Assembly: GCF_905220975.1 (NCBI RefSeq)
Contig: NZ_CAJNBK010000002.1
Coordinates: 434,001 to 498,000 of the forward strand
Direction of reading: 5' to 3'
Length of the DNA: 64,000 bases
From: Paraburkholderia haematera
GTDB taxonomy: Bacteria; Pseudomonadota; Gammaproteobacteria; Burkholderiales; Burkholderiaceae
The notes under the pieces are model-generated. The model made no database searches and was not told the DNA's origin. It was given only the letters and a program-made list of their open reading frames with translations. Below, one piece after another: positions 42,701 through 52,232 of this stretch; positions within the stretch are counted from its first letter, which is position 1; each line of letters starts with the position of its first letter. A program made the position numbers and the translations under genes.

Positions 42701-43987
42701 TCACGCAGCCGTGCTGGCGTTGTTGTCGACTTGGCGCGGACGCGCGTCGCGAGTGACGCCGCGCATCAGAATGATCAGCAAGGTGGCGCCGATGAGGTCG
42801 AAAGCGCCGAGGGCGCCGAATAGCGGCGTGTAGCCGATCGAATCGGCCAGCGCGCCGACCAGCAGCGAGAAGCCCAGGCCGCCGATCCACGCGGACATCC
42901 CTGCAAATCCGGCGACGGTGCCGACTTCGCTGGGGTCGAACACGTCGGCTGCCAGCGTATTGACGAGTGCCGAGATCATCTGATGCGCGAAGCCGCCTAC
43001 GCAGAAGAGCGCGATCGCCTGATACGGCGAGGCGACGAGGCCAATACATGCCGGTCCGAGCATCATGAAAGCGCCGAGCACGACACCCGCGATGCGCGAG
43101 GCAATCAGCGGCATGCGCAAATGCTTCATCAGGAACGGCGACAGGTAGCCGCCGAAGAGGCCGCCGAGGTCGGCGGCGAGAAAGGGCAGCCACGCGAACA
43201 GTGCGATCTGCTTCAGATCCATGTGGCGTTGCGTCGCGAGGTAAAGCGGAATCCAGAAGCTGAAGGTTTGCCACGCGGGTTCCGCGAAGAAACGCGCTTG
43301 AGCGATCGCCCAGAACCGCCGCGTACGAAGTACTTCGCGGATGCTGTGCCGCTGCGGCGCGCCCGGCGTTTGGCCGCTGACGATCACCTCGCGCTCTGCC
43401 TCGCTGATACGCGCGTGATCGGCCGGCGAGCGGTACAACACATACCAGAAGGCGGCCCAGACGAAACCGAGCGCACCTGTGACCGCAAACGCGCTTTGCC
43501 AGCCATATCTCAGCGACAGGAAGACGACGAGCGGCGGGGCCAGCAGCGAACCGAGCGACGTGCCCGCGTTGAAGTAGCCCACCGCCACGGACTTCTCGCG
43601 ATTGGGAAACCACTCGGCGACCACTTTCATGCCGGCCGGAATGGCGACGGCTTCCGTCAACCCCATGAGTCCGCGCAAAGCCGCCAGTGAGAGCCAGCCG
43701 CTCGCGAAACCGTGCAGTACGCCCGTCAGCGACCAGAGGCAGGCGAACAGCGCAAAGCCGAGGCGCAAGCCGATCAGATCGATGATCAGGCCGCATACGG
43801 GCTGCATGATCGTATAGCCGACCTGGAATGCGCCGACGACGTACGAGTACTGCTTGGTGCTCATGTGCAGGAGTGTCGTCAACTGCGGCGCCATCACGCC
43901 GAGGGCGTTGCGCGACAGATAGTTGACGATCGTCCCGGCGCACACGAGCGCGATGATCCACCAGCGCAAACCCATGATTGTTTTCAA
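42701..43987 (-). CDS. MFS transporter, anion:cation symporter (hexuronate-like) family
   Basis: A 12-helix inner-membrane transporter of the ACS group, which usually takes up sugar acids. The N-terminus GLRWWIIALVCAGTIVNYLS is typical of ExuT-like members, followed by PVCGLIIDLIGLRLGFAL. I used the TTG at 43987 because GGAG lies seven bases upstream; the ATG at 43975 has no ribosome site. It is the first gene of the operon MFS-GH31-porin. The upstream region carries a palindrome that could be its operator. Confidence 0.88.
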   Translation of the reverse strand: MKTIMGLRWWIIALVCAGTIVNYLSRNALGVMAPQLTTLLHMSTKQYSYVVGAFQVGYTIMQPVCGLIIDLIGLRLGFALFACLWSLTGVLHGFASGWLSLAALRGLMGLTEAVAIPAGMKVVAEWFPNREKSVAVGYFNAGTSLGSLLAPPLVVFLSLRYGWQSAFAVTGALGFVWAAFWYVLYRSPADHARISEAEREVIVSGQTPGAPQRHSIREVLRTRRFWAIAQARFFAEPAWQTFSFWIPLYLATQRHMDLKQIALFAWLPFLAADLGGLFGGYLSPFLMKHLRMPLIASRIAGVVLGAFMMLGPACIGLVASPYQAIALFCVGGFAHQMISALVNTLAADVFDPSEVGTVAGFAGMSAWIGGLGFSLLVGALADSIGYTPLFGALGAFDLIGATLLIILMRGVTRDARPRQVDNNASTAA

Positions 43988-44226
43988 AATCTGTCTCCGT
44001 ACCCAATGTGTCCGCTGACTGTCCGTTGGACGGCAGGCATGCGCGAATTCGAACATTTATCGGCGTTTAGTGTCAGTCATCGTATCACTGGATGCGTCGC
44101 GGGGTACTAGGGAAAACCATGCTTTAAGTGATTGAGTTTCTTGGAATATGTGCTGAATATGGCTTCCCGTGGAGTGTTGCGAAGACAGTGAAGTCGGACG
44201 ACCGGTGACATTGAAATAACGCGAAA

Positions 44227-44251
44227 ATGTTCTTTCGAACATCAAATGTTC
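44227..44251. promoter_or_regulatory. Inverted repeat, possible operator for sugar operon
   Basis: ATGTTC-TTTC-GAACAT is a perfect 6+4+6 palindrome; another ATGTTC half-site follows at 44246-44251, and a GAACAT half-site lies at 44051-44056 closer to the MFS start. Confidence 0.45.
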
Positions 44252-44814
44252 GATTTTGCGGTTTTGCGAATGGATGCCGCGAGACGTCGCGGCAATCGCA
44301 GCGGCGGAGTGGCTGGGGAGGTAGACCACCCCATGCCGCCTTGTGATCCGATGCGCGTTGGTTACAGAGGCGAGCGCGGATGGGAGGGAGGGTAAGAGCG
44401 ATTGAGGCGAATGGAGCCGGACGGGATCTGGCGTCCGGCCAGGTCCGCTACGCGCCGCAAAATAATACTTCGATATCCTACTGATCTGGGTGCGTCGACA
44501 ACACAACGGCCGCAAGGCTGATCGTGGAGCCGGCGGCTGGATTGACTGGCGCCTGCGTAGGCGGCGGCCAGAATTGCCCAGCAGCGGCGAGGGCAGTAAA
44601 AGAAGGCTAACTTGCCGACAAATGGGCGGCTAGCAGCGAGCCGGCTCGACTACGCCGCCACTACTTTTTCACCAAAACTGAGTCCAATGTAACGAGACGT
44701 AACCGGGCGGCCAGCGGCGCGATGTTATGCATCAGTTATTACAAAGTTGAAATACGCGGAGGGCTGCCTTGCGCTATATTTCGGCCAACAACACATTCTT
44801 CAAAAGGGTGATCG
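44252..44814. other. Intergenic region without supported gene
   Basis: A long minus-strand open frame spans part of it, but the composition is not protein-like and there is no ribosome site. The rest is divergent leader sequence between the sugar operon and the exported protein gene. Confidence 0.6.
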
Positions 44815-45159
44815 ATGAAGTCCGCACGTCTTGTTCCACTTCTGATCGGGGTTCTCGGGTTGGCTGTGTCGGGTGCTGCAATGGCCGGCGGGGTCAACAT
44901 TGGCGTCAACATCGGCATTCCCGCGCCGGTCTACGTGGCCCCGGTTCCGGTCTATGCACCGCCACCGCCGCCGCCGCCCGTCATCTACCAACCGGCGCCG
45001 GTGTACTACGGCGGCCCGGCGATCGTGATCGGCTGGCACGGCGACCGCTACTGGGATGGCCGCCGCTACTGGGCGCGTGACGACTGGTATCGCCATCATC
45101 CCCCGGGCCGCTACGATTACGGCCGTGACCACTATGACAATCGTCGCGGCTGGCACTAA
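44815..45159 (+). CDS. Exported proline- and tyrosine-rich protein (hypothetical)
   Basis: A 114-residue protein with a signal peptide ending SGAAMAGG. The mature part begins VNIGVNIGIPAPVYVAPVPV, has a run of seven prolines, and ends with Tyr/Trp/Arg/His-rich repeats (YWDGRRYWARDDWYRHH). Small proteins of this kind are common in Burkholderiales, and some are linked to the envelope; function unknown. A terminator follows directly, so it is monocistronic. Confidence 0.75.
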   Translation: MKSARLVPLLIGVLGLAVSGAAMAGGVNIGVNIGIPAPVYVAPVPVYAPPPPPPPVIYQPAPVYYGGPAIVIGWHGDRYWDGRRYWARDDWYRHHPPGRYDYGRDHYDNRRGWH

Positions 45160-45194
45160 GCCGTCAAGCCACGGTCGATTCAGCAGTGGTGTCG

Positions 45195-45224
45195 AAAAAC
45201 CGCCCCGGAACGGGCGGTTTTTTA
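45195..45224 (+). terminator. Rho-independent terminator
   Basis: Stem ACCGCCC/GGGCGGT with a GC-rich loop, then six T; it ends the exported-protein gene. Confidence 0.88.
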
Positions 45225-45321
45225 TTGCGCTCGCTAAACCGGCAGGCTGAGCTGAAAGCGCCGGGTCAACGCAGCAAGCACAATGCGACCATTGAGGTCC
45301 GCGCACCACGCATGCGAACGT

Positions 45322-45373
45322 CGTGCGAACCAGACGTGCGAACCAGACGTGCGAACCAGACGTGCGAACCAGA
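45322..45373. repeat. 13-base tandem repeat, four copies
   Basis: CGTGCGAACCAGA repeated four times without change, in the region before yejA. Too short and without spacers to be a CRISPR. Confidence 0.93.
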
Positions 45374-45445
45374 CGTGCGGATTGCGCGGGTTTATTGGGT
45401 AGAATTCTCTCACATTGAATTTGCCCACTGACCAGCAAGGCCCCT

Positions 45446-47413
45446 ATGACAATTGGCTCGCGATGGGTTCGAACGCCTCGTGCACTTCGGTGCAGCGTGA
45501 TTCACAGGCTATCGCGTGTCGGTCTACCGGTTGTGCCGCGCTCCTGGCGCTCGGCGTGCGCGATCGCGCTGGGCGGCGTGTCCGCCCTGGCCGGTTTGCT
45601 CGTGGCGCCTGAAGCCCACGCCGTCTATGCGATCGCGCAATACGGCGAGCCGAAATATCCGGCCGATTTCAAGCACTTCGACTACGTCAACCCGGATGCG
45701 CCGAAGGGCGGCACGCTGGTGTTGGCCAATCCGAGCCGGCTGACGAGCTTCGATAAATTCAATCCGTTCACGTTGCGCGGCAATACCGCACCGGGCATCG
45801 ATCTGCTGTTCGAAAGCCTGACCATCGGCAGCAGCGACGAAGCGGCCTCCGCCTATGGCCTGCTCGCCGATGACATTAGTATCGCGCCCGACGGCCTGTC
45901 GACCACCTTCCACATCAACCCGCGCGCGCGCTTTTCGAACGGCGATCCGGTTACCGCCGACGACGTCAAGTTTTCGCTCGACACGCTGAAGAGCCCGCAA
46001 GCCGCGCCGCAATTCGCGTCGATCTTCGGCGAGATCACGCGCGCGGTGGTGGTCGATCCGCACACGATCCGCTTCGAGTTTCATCAACGCAATCGCGAGT
46101 TGCCGCTGCTCGTGGGCAGCATGCCGGTGTTCTCGCACAAGTGGGGGATGAAGCCGGACGGCAGCCGGATTCCGTTCGACCAGCTGGCGTTCGAAAAGCC
46201 CATTGCCAGCGGACCTTACCTGATCGAACAGTACGACAACGGCCGCACGATCACCTTTCGGCGCGACCCGAATTACTGGGGCGCGGCGCTGCCGGTACGA
46301 GTCGGTATGAATAACTTCGATCGCATTGTCTATAAGCTGTATTCGGATAACGTCGCGCGATTGGAAGCATTCAAGGCGGGCGAATACGATGCGATGGTCG
46401 AATACGTCGCGCGCAATTGGGTGCGGCGCGACGTCGGCAAGAAGTTCGACAGCGACGAGTTGATCAAGCGCGAGTTTCCGCAGCATAACGGCACCGGCAT
46501 GCAGGGCTTCATGCTCAATCTGCGCCGGCCGTTGTTCCAGGACGTACGGGTGCGCAAGGCGCTCGATCTCGCGCTCGACTTTCAGTGGCTGGACCGCCAG
46601 CTGTTCTTCAATCAGTACACCCGCATCGACAGCTTCTTCGCCAATACGGATTTGCAGGCGAAGGGTCTACCGACGCCTGGCGAGCTCGCGCTGCTCGAAC
46701 CATGGCGCGCAAAACTCGATCCGGCGGTATTCGGTCCGCCGCCGAAGCAGCCGGACACGGATCCGCCGGGTTCGCTGCGCGCCAATCTGCTGCAGGCGCG
46801 TGCCTTGTTGCAGCAGGCAGGGTGGACCTATCGCGACAACGCGTTGCGTAACGCCAAGGGCGAGCCGTTCCAGTTCGAGATCCTCGACGATTCCGGTTCG
46901 GCCGCGCAAATGGAGCCGATTGTCGCGACGTTCATCCGCAATCTGCAGAAGCTCGGCATTACCGCCACGTTTCGTGTGTCCGATTTCGCCGTCTATCAAA
47001 AGCGTCTCGATGCGTTCGATTTCGACACGACCACCATCCGCATGCCGGACGTGCAGGTGCCAGGCTCGGAGGAGATCGACCGCTTCGGCAGCAAAGCCGC
47101 GGATACGCCAGGCTCGGACAACATGATCGGGCTGAAGTCGCCGGCCGTCGATGCGATTCTGAACGCGCTTGTGCATGCGCAGACGCGCGAGCAACTGATC
47201 GACGCGACACACGCGCTCGACCGCGTGCTGATGCATGGCTACTATGTGGTGCCGCATTGGTATAGCGCGACGCATCGCGTGGCGTTCAAACGCGGCCTTG
47301 CGTGGCCGAAGACCCTGCCTCTGTACTATGGGGCGGAAGGCTGGATCACGTCGATGTGGTGGTTTGCCCAGTCGCAGTCATCGCAGCCGCAGCCGCCAGC
47401 TCAATCGCGCTAA
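45446..47413 (+). CDS. yejA: Periplasmic oligopeptide/microcin C-binding protein YejA
   Basis: A 655-residue family 5 solute-binding protein that feeds peptides to the YejBEF importer. A long N-terminus with a hydrophobic stretch (residues about 38-60, ending EAHA) is the export signal, followed by YAIAQYGEPKYPADFKHFDY and NPDAPKGGTLVLANP, typical of YejA. The start could be downstream of 45446, since the first 30 residues are basic and unusual for a signal. yejB follows after 40 bases. Confidence 0.92.
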   Translation: MTIGSRWVRTPRALRCSVIHRLSRVGLPVVPRSWRSACAIALGGVSALAGLLVAPEAHAVYAIAQYGEPKYPADFKHFDYVNPDAPKGGTLVLANPSRLTSFDKFNPFTLRGNTAPGIDLLFESLTIGSSDEAASAYGLLADDISIAPDGLSTTFHINPRARFSNGDPVTADDVKFSLDTLKSPQAAPQFASIFGEITRAVVVDPHTIRFEFHQRNRELPLLVGSMPVFSHKWGMKPDGSRIPFDQLAFEKPIASGPYLIEQYDNGRTITFRRDPNYWGAALPVRVGMNNFDRIVYKLYSDNVARLEAFKAGEYDAMVEYVARNWVRRDVGKKFDSDELIKREFPQHNGTGMQGFMLNLRRPLFQDVRVRKALDLALDFQWLDRQLFFNQYTRIDSFFANTDLQAKGLPTPGELALLEPWRAKLDPAVFGPPPKQPDTDPPGSLRANLLQARALLQQAGWTYRDNALRNAKGEPFQFEILDDSGSAAQMEPIVATFIRNLQKLGITATFRVSDFAVYQKRLDAFDFDTTTIRMPDVQVPGSEEIDRFGSKAADTPGSDNMIGLKSPAVDAILNALVHAQTREQLIDATHALDRVLMHGYYVVPHWYSATHRVAFKRGLAWPKTLPLYYGAEGWITSMWWFAQSQSSQPQPPAQSR

Positions 47414-47453
47414 AGCGTCATTCACTCACCGCCTTCGCACCGGAAACGACGCC

Positions 47454-48491
47454 ATGTGGAGCTACATTCTCAAACGCCTGCTGTTGATGATCCCGACCTT
47501 GCTCGGCGTGCTGACGCTGACCTTCGTCGTGATCCAGTTCGTTCCGGGCGGCCCGGTCGAACAGATGCAGCACGAACTGCGCAAAGGCGCGGAGAACGGC
47601 GCGCCGTTCGGTCTGCGCACGCATACCGGCGTCGACGCACAGCAGATCGCGCAACTGAAAGTGCTGTATGGCTTCGACAAACCGCCGCTCGAACGCTACG
47701 TCCTGATGCTCAAACGCTTCTCGACATTCGACCTTGGCCAGAGCTATTTCCGCCACCAGAGCGTGTGGTCGCTGATCGTCTCGAAGTTGCCGGTGTCGAT
47801 CAGCATCGGCTTATGGACCTTCTTTCTGACGTACCTGATATCGGTGCCTCTGGGTATCGCCAAGGCAGTGCGCAACGGCTCGCGCTTCGATATTGCGACG
47901 AGTCTCGTCGTGCTGGTCGGCTATGCAATTCCGGGTTTCGTATTGGGCGTGCTGTTGCTGGTGCTGTTCGGTGGCGGCAGCTTCCTGCAGCTCTTCCCGC
48001 TGCGCAATCTCACTTCGGACAACTGGGCGCAATTGAGTATCGGCGGCAAGATCGTCGACTACCTGTGGCATATCACGCTGCCGATCACGGCCTCGGTGGT
48101 CGGCAGCTTCGCGGTCGTCACGATGCTGACGAAGAACGCATTCCTCGACGAAATCCGCAAGCAATACGTGCTGACCGCGCGTGCCAAAGGGTTGTCGGAA
48201 AAGCGCGTGCTGTGGAAGCACGTGTTTCGCAATGCGTTGCTGCCTTTGATCGTCGGTTTTCCCGCGGCATTTATCGGTGCGTTTTTCACCGGCAGTCTGC
48301 TGATCGAGACGCTGTTTTCACTCGACGGACTCGGCCTGCTGTCGTATGAATCCGTGGTGCGTCGCGACTATCCGGTGGTGCTCGGCACGCTGTATCTGTT
48401 CACGCTGATCGGCCTTGCGACCAAGCTGATTTCCGATCTCTGTTACGTGTGGGTCGATCCCCGCATCCAATTCGAACAACTGGAGCGCTGA
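47454..48491 (+). CDS. yejB: Peptide ABC transporter permease YejB
   Basis: A 345-residue inner-membrane permease with six predicted helices. MWSYILKRLLLMIPTLLGVL and FVVIQFVPGGPVEQM are family hallmarks, and the EAA loop reads VLTARAKGLSEKRVLWKHVF, which contacts the ATPase. Its stop and the yejE start overlap in TGATG. It works with yejE and yejF to bring in short peptides and peptide antibiotics such as microcin C in relatives. Confidence 0.95.
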   Translation: MWSYILKRLLLMIPTLLGVLTLTFVVIQFVPGGPVEQMQHELRKGAENGAPFGLRTHTGVDAQQIAQLKVLYGFDKPPLERYVLMLKRFSTFDLGQSYFRHQSVWSLIVSKLPVSISIGLWTFFLTYLISVPLGIAKAVRNGSRFDIATSLVVLVGYAIPGFVLGVLLLVLFGGGSFLQLFPLRNLTSDNWAQLSIGGKIVDYLWHITLPITASVVGSFAVVTMLTKNAFLDEIRKQYVLTARAKGLSEKRVLWKHVFRNALLPLIVGFPAAFIGAFFTGSLLIETLFSLDGLGLLSYESVVRRDYPVVLGTLYLFTLIGLATKLISDLCYVWVDPRIQFEQLER

Positions 48492-49597
48492 TGAATCGAG
48501 CCCGCCTTTCAGCCGATGCGGCGGCGCGCACCGAACCGGTTCGCGCGTTCGTGTCGCCAACGCCGGCGCGTCGCGTCTGGCAGCGTTTTCGCCAGCAGCG
48601 CCTTGGCTACTGGAGCCTGATCATATTCGTCGTTGCATTTGCAGCGAGCCTCGCCGGGCCGCTGTGGTCGAACGACAAGCCGCTTGTGGTGCGCTACGAG
48701 GGGCAGTTTTATTTTCCGATGTTCAAGACCTACGCGGAGACCACCTTCGGCGGTGACTTCCCGACGCCCGCCGATTACCTCGATCCGTATATCAAGCATC
48801 GTTTCGACACGCCGGGTAACTTCGCGGTGTATCCGCCGAACCGGTACTACTACGACACGCTGAATTACTTCTCGAAGGCACCAAACCCGGCGCCGCCGTC
48901 ACGCGATAACTGGCTCGGCACCGACGACCGGGGGCGCGATCTCTTTGCGCGTCTTCTGTACGGTTTTCGCGTGTCGGTGGAATTCGGGCTGGTGCTGACC
49001 CTGATCGGTACCGTACTCGGGATTGCCGCGGGCGCCGTGCAGGGTTACTTCGGAGGACGTATCGATATCATCGGGCAGCGTCTGATTGAAATCTGGAGTG
49101 CCATGCCGGAGCTTTACCTGTTGATCATTTTCTCGTCGATCTTCGAGCCGGGGTTCATTCTGCTGATCGTGCTGCTCTCGTTGTTCGGCTGGATCGGCTT
49201 GTCCGATTACGTGCGCGCGGAGTTCCTTCGCAACCGTCACCAGGACTATGTGCGCGCGGCGCGGGCCATGGGGCTCTCGAACTGGCAGATCATGTGGCGG
49301 CACGTATTGCCCAACAGCTTGACGCCTGTGATCACGTTTCTGCCGTTCCGCATGAGCGGTGCGATTCTTGCGCTCACCAGTCTCGACTTTCTCGGCCTCG
49401 GCGTGCCGTCGCCGACGCCAAGCCTGGGCGAACTGCTTGCGCAAGGCAAAGCGAATCTCGACGCGTGGTGGATCTCGTTGTCCACGTTCGGCGTGCTGGT
49501 CGCGATGCTGTTGCTGCTGACGTTCATGGGCGATGCGCTGCGCAACGCGCTGGACACCCGCATTGCCGACGCCATGCGCGCGGGAGGCAACCAGTGA
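48491..49597 (+). CDS. yejE: Peptide ABC transporter permease YejE
   Basis: A 368-residue permease, second of the heterodimer. An N-terminal helix (LGYWSLIIFVVAFAASLAGP) precedes a long periplasmic loop rich in Tyr (PPNRYYYDTLNYFSK), typical of YejE. Then come DNWLGTDDRGRDLFARLLYG and the EAA loop YVRAARAMGLSNWQIMWRHV. The gene overlaps yejB by one base and yejF by four (GTGA), so all three are co-translated. Confidence 0.95.
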   Translation: MNRARLSADAAARTEPVRAFVSPTPARRVWQRFRQQRLGYWSLIIFVVAFAASLAGPLWSNDKPLVVRYEGQFYFPMFKTYAETTFGGDFPTPADYLDPYIKHRFDTPGNFAVYPPNRYYYDTLNYFSKAPNPAPPSRDNWLGTDDRGRDLFARLLYGFRVSVEFGLVLTLIGTVLGIAAGAVQGYFGGRIDIIGQRLIEIWSAMPELYLLIIFSSIFEPGFILLIVLLSLFGWIGLSDYVRAEFLRNRHQDYVRAARAMGLSNWQIMWRHVLPNSLTPVITFLPFRMSGAILALTSLDFLGLGVPSPTPSLGELLAQGKANLDAWWISLSTFGVLVAMLLLLTFMGDALRNALDTRIADAMRAGGNQ

Positions 49598-51228
49598 GCG
49601 CCACCGTGGAGAACAACGCAAAACACGGCACGACGCCGCCGCTGCTGGAGCTCGATCGTCTGCATGTGACCTTCGGCGATACGGTCGCGGTGAACGACGT
49701 GACGCTCGCGATCCAGCGCGGCGAGCGGGTCGCGCTGGTCGGCGAATCGGGCTCGGGCAAGAGTGTGACCGCGCTGTCGATTCTGCGTCTGTTGAGCGAC
49801 GCGCAGGTGAGCGGCGCGATCCGTTTCGACGGCCAGGATCTGCTCGCCAAAAGCGAGCGTGAGATGCGCGGCATGCGCGGCTCGGACATCGCGATGATCT
49901 TCCAGGAGCCGATGACGGCCCTCAATCCGCTCTATACGGTCGGTGACCAGATTGCGGAGACGATCGTCGTGCATGACGGCGTGACGGCGAACGAAGCGCG
50001 TAAGCGCGCCGTGGCGTTGCTGGGGCGCACCGGCATCGCCGAGCCCGGCAAGCGCGTGAACAGCTATCCGCATCAGCTCTCGGGCGGTCAGCGGCAGCGC
50101 GCGATGATCGCGATGGCGCTTGCGTGCCGCCCACGCCTGCTGCTGGCCGATGAGCCGACAACGGCGCTCGACGTGACGATCCGCGCGCAGATCGTCGACC
50201 TGCTGCTCGAACTGCAGCGCGACGAAGCCGAGAAACGCGGCATGGCTGTGCTGCTGATCACACACGACCTGAATCTGGTGCGCCATTTCGCGCAACGCAT
50301 CGCGGTGATGGAGGAGGGCGTACTCGTGGAGAGCGGGACGGTCGAGCAGGTGTTCGAGTCGCCGCAGCATCCGTACACGCAACGACTGCTGGCGAGCCGT
50401 CCGCAACGCACGGTGGTCCCCGTGCTGCCGATTTCACCCGTGCTGCTCGAAGCGCGCGATGTCTCGGTCGATTTCAAAACGAAACTGCCGGGCTGGAGCG
50501 GCTGGTTCCGCTCAGGGCACTTTCGCGCGGTCGCCGAGGCGAACGTGTCGGTGCGCCAAGGCGAGACGCTGGGGATCGTCGGCGAATCGGGTTCGGGCAA
50601 ATCGACACTGGCGATGGCGCTGCTCGGTCTGCAACGCACCGCGCACGGCGAGATCGAGTTTCAGGGCAGGGCGCTCGGCAGCTATCGCGGCACCGAACAG
50701 ACCGCCTTGCGATCGAATATGCAAGTTGTCTTTCAGGATCCGTTCAGTTCGCTTTCGCCGCGTCAGACTATCGAGCGGATCGTGGGCGAAGGGCTCGCGC
50801 TGCATCGGCCGCAAATGAGCCAGGAGGCGCGACGCGACAAGGTGGTGTCGGTTCTGCGCGAAGTCGGTTTGGACCGCACGGTGTTGTACCGCTATCCGCA
50901 TGAGTTTTCCGGCGGCCAGCGCCAGCGGATCGCGATCGCGCGGGCGCTGGTGCTGGAGCCGCGCATCCTGATCCTCGACGAACCGACCAGTGCGCTCGAT
51001 GTGTCGATCCAGCAGCAGGTGCTGAAACTGCTTGCCGGGTTGCAACAGAAGTACAACCTCGGCTTCGTTTTCATCAGTCATGATCTGGCCGTGATCGGGG
51101 CAATGGCGCATCGTGTCGCAGTGATGCAAAACGGTTCAATCGTCGAAAGCGGGGACGTTGAGCAGATTTTTGCGACACCGGCGCACCCTTACACCCGAAA
51201 GCTGCTGAAAGCGGCGCTTGACTACTGA
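49594..51228 (+). CDS. yejF: Peptide ABC transporter ATP-binding protein YejF
   Basis: A 544-residue protein with two fused ATPase domains. Each has a Walker A GESGSGKS (about residues 50-57 and 331-338), signature motifs LSGGQRQR and FSGGQRQR, and Walker B segments LLLADEPTTALD and ILILDEPTSALD. The GTG at 49594 is used because GGGAGG lies seven bases upstream; the long in-frame sequence before it lies inside yejE. It energises the YejBE channel. Confidence 0.96.
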   Translation: MSATVENNAKHGTTPPLLELDRLHVTFGDTVAVNDVTLAIQRGERVALVGESGSGKSVTALSILRLLSDAQVSGAIRFDGQDLLAKSEREMRGMRGSDIAMIFQEPMTALNPLYTVGDQIAETIVVHDGVTANEARKRAVALLGRTGIAEPGKRVNSYPHQLSGGQRQRAMIAMALACRPRLLLADEPTTALDVTIRAQIVDLLLELQRDEAEKRGMAVLLITHDLNLVRHFAQRIAVMEEGVLVESGTVEQVFESPQHPYTQRLLASRPQRTVVPVLPISPVLLEARDVSVDFKTKLPGWSGWFRSGHFRAVAEANVSVRQGETLGIVGESGSGKSTLAMALLGLQRTAHGEIEFQGRALGSYRGTEQTALRSNMQVVFQDPFSSLSPRQTIERIVGEGLALHRPQMSQEARRDKVVSVLREVGLDRTVLYRYPHEFSGGQRQRIAIARALVLEPRILILDEPTSALDVSIQQQVLKLLAGLQQKYNLGFVFISHDLAVIGAMAHRVAVMQNGSIVESGDVEQIFATPAHPYTRKLLKAALDY

Positions 51229-51283
51229 TTTTGCACTCTTTCACCAATTGGGTGCGTGTCTCGATTGTATTTTTCTATTTGTT

Positions 51284-51312
51284 TTGACACACGAATACTT
51301 ACTGGCTAGTAT
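51284..51312 (+). promoter_or_regulatory. Sigma70-type promoter of the NlpC/P60 gene
   Basis: TTGACA, 17-base spacer, TAGTAT, about 54 bases before the start codon. This is one of the best-matching promoters in the window. Confidence 0.8.
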
Positions 51313-51365
51313 CGACCAAACTTTTTTCCGTAGCCCACTGATTTTTAGGCAAAGAATACCGACCA

Positions 51366-52031
51366 ATGCAGCACAGAAACCTAACCCAGGCTTGCACGCG
51401 CGTCGTCGCCGGGATGTTCATTGGCGTCTTGATGGCAGCAGCTCCCGGCGCGTTCGCCGACGAAGTAAGCGGTTTTAATCAGAATGCCTCATATTCGACC
51501 CCCAGCGGGTCGAATTCTTTGTCCCCCCTCAATTCGCAATCGGCCGCTCCTGGCAGCGACGGCGGCGCCAAATCGTTCCTCTCCGGCATGGCCGGTAAAG
51601 CGGGCGACGTGGTGGTCGGCGCGCTGAACATGATCGGCGTTCGCTACCGTTGGGGTGGTAACACACCCGATTCGGGGCTCGATTGCAGCGGCTTCGTTCG
51701 CTACGTGTTCCAGGACACGCTCGGAATGGCGCTGCCGCGCCGCGCTGAGGAAATGAGCCGTGTCGGCGAGAAGGTGCGCGTCAGCGACCTGAAGCCGGGC
51801 GATCTGGTGTTCTTCAATACGATGCGCCGTACGTTCTCGCACGTCGGCATCTACATCGGCGACAACAAGTTCGTGCATTCGCCTTCCACGGGCAGCACGA
51901 TCCGCGTCGACGACATGGATAGCGGCTATTGGGAAAAGCGTTTCACGGGCGCACGCCGGATCGAGACGTCGTATCAGGATGGTGAAGATCTGCGCAAGCG
52001 CGTGAATGCTTCGATTGGCGGTAATCAGTAA
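51366..52031 (+). CDS. NlpC/P60 family peptidoglycan endopeptidase
   Basis: A 221-residue exported cell-wall peptidase. The signal peptide ends APGAFA, and a Ser/Gly/Asn-rich linker runs to about residue 75. The NlpC/P60 domain has the catalytic Cys107 in GLDCSGFVRY and His159 in FSHVGIYIGD, with His171 (KFVHS) as the likely third residue. The enzyme should cut peptide crosslinks in the periplasm. It has its own promoter and terminator. Confidence 0.93.
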   Translation: MQHRNLTQACTRVVAGMFIGVLMAAAPGAFADEVSGFNQNASYSTPSGSNSLSPLNSQSAAPGSDGGAKSFLSGMAGKAGDVVVGALNMIGVRYRWGGNTPDSGLDCSGFVRYVFQDTLGMALPRRAEEMSRVGEKVRVSDLKPGDLVFFNTMRRTFSHVGIYIGDNKFVHSPSTGSTIRVDDMDSGYWEKRFTGARRIETSYQDGEDLRKRVNASIGGNQ

Positions 52032-52065
52032 CTGATTCAGCCCGCACCGGTAGTTGGGGTGTGAA

Positions 52066-52097
52066 AAAAAGCCTGCTTCGTTCGAAGCAGGCTTTTT
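52066..52097. terminator. Bidirectional terminator
   Basis: Long perfect stem AAAAAGCCTGCTTC/GAAGCAGGCTTTTT around GTTC, between the NlpC/P60 gene and the convergent patatin gene. Confidence 0.9.
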
Positions 52098-52161
52098 GCG
52101 TTTGAGCGTTTGGCCGATGTGTCGCGGATTGTCGTTGCGGGATCCCGGACTTTATCGGCGT

Positions 52162-52183
52162 TGCGTGCGTGCGTGCGTGCGTG
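52162..52183. repeat. TGCG tetranucleotide repeat, five copies
   Basis: Five TGCG units in the intergenic space after the terminator; outside any gene. Confidence 0.8.
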
Positions 52184-52232
52184 ACGGCGGGCGCAGCGCG
52201 CCGGTCGGTGCAACCGGCGCCCTCCCGACGGG

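Noticed and set aside
44057..44515. 152-codon minus-strand frame upstream of the MFS gene
   Set aside because: No ribosome site and an unlikely Ser/Arg/His composition; the region holds the operator-like palindrome instead.
45322..45373. CRISPR array
   Set aside because: Thirteen-base units in direct contact, without spacers and without cas genes nearby.
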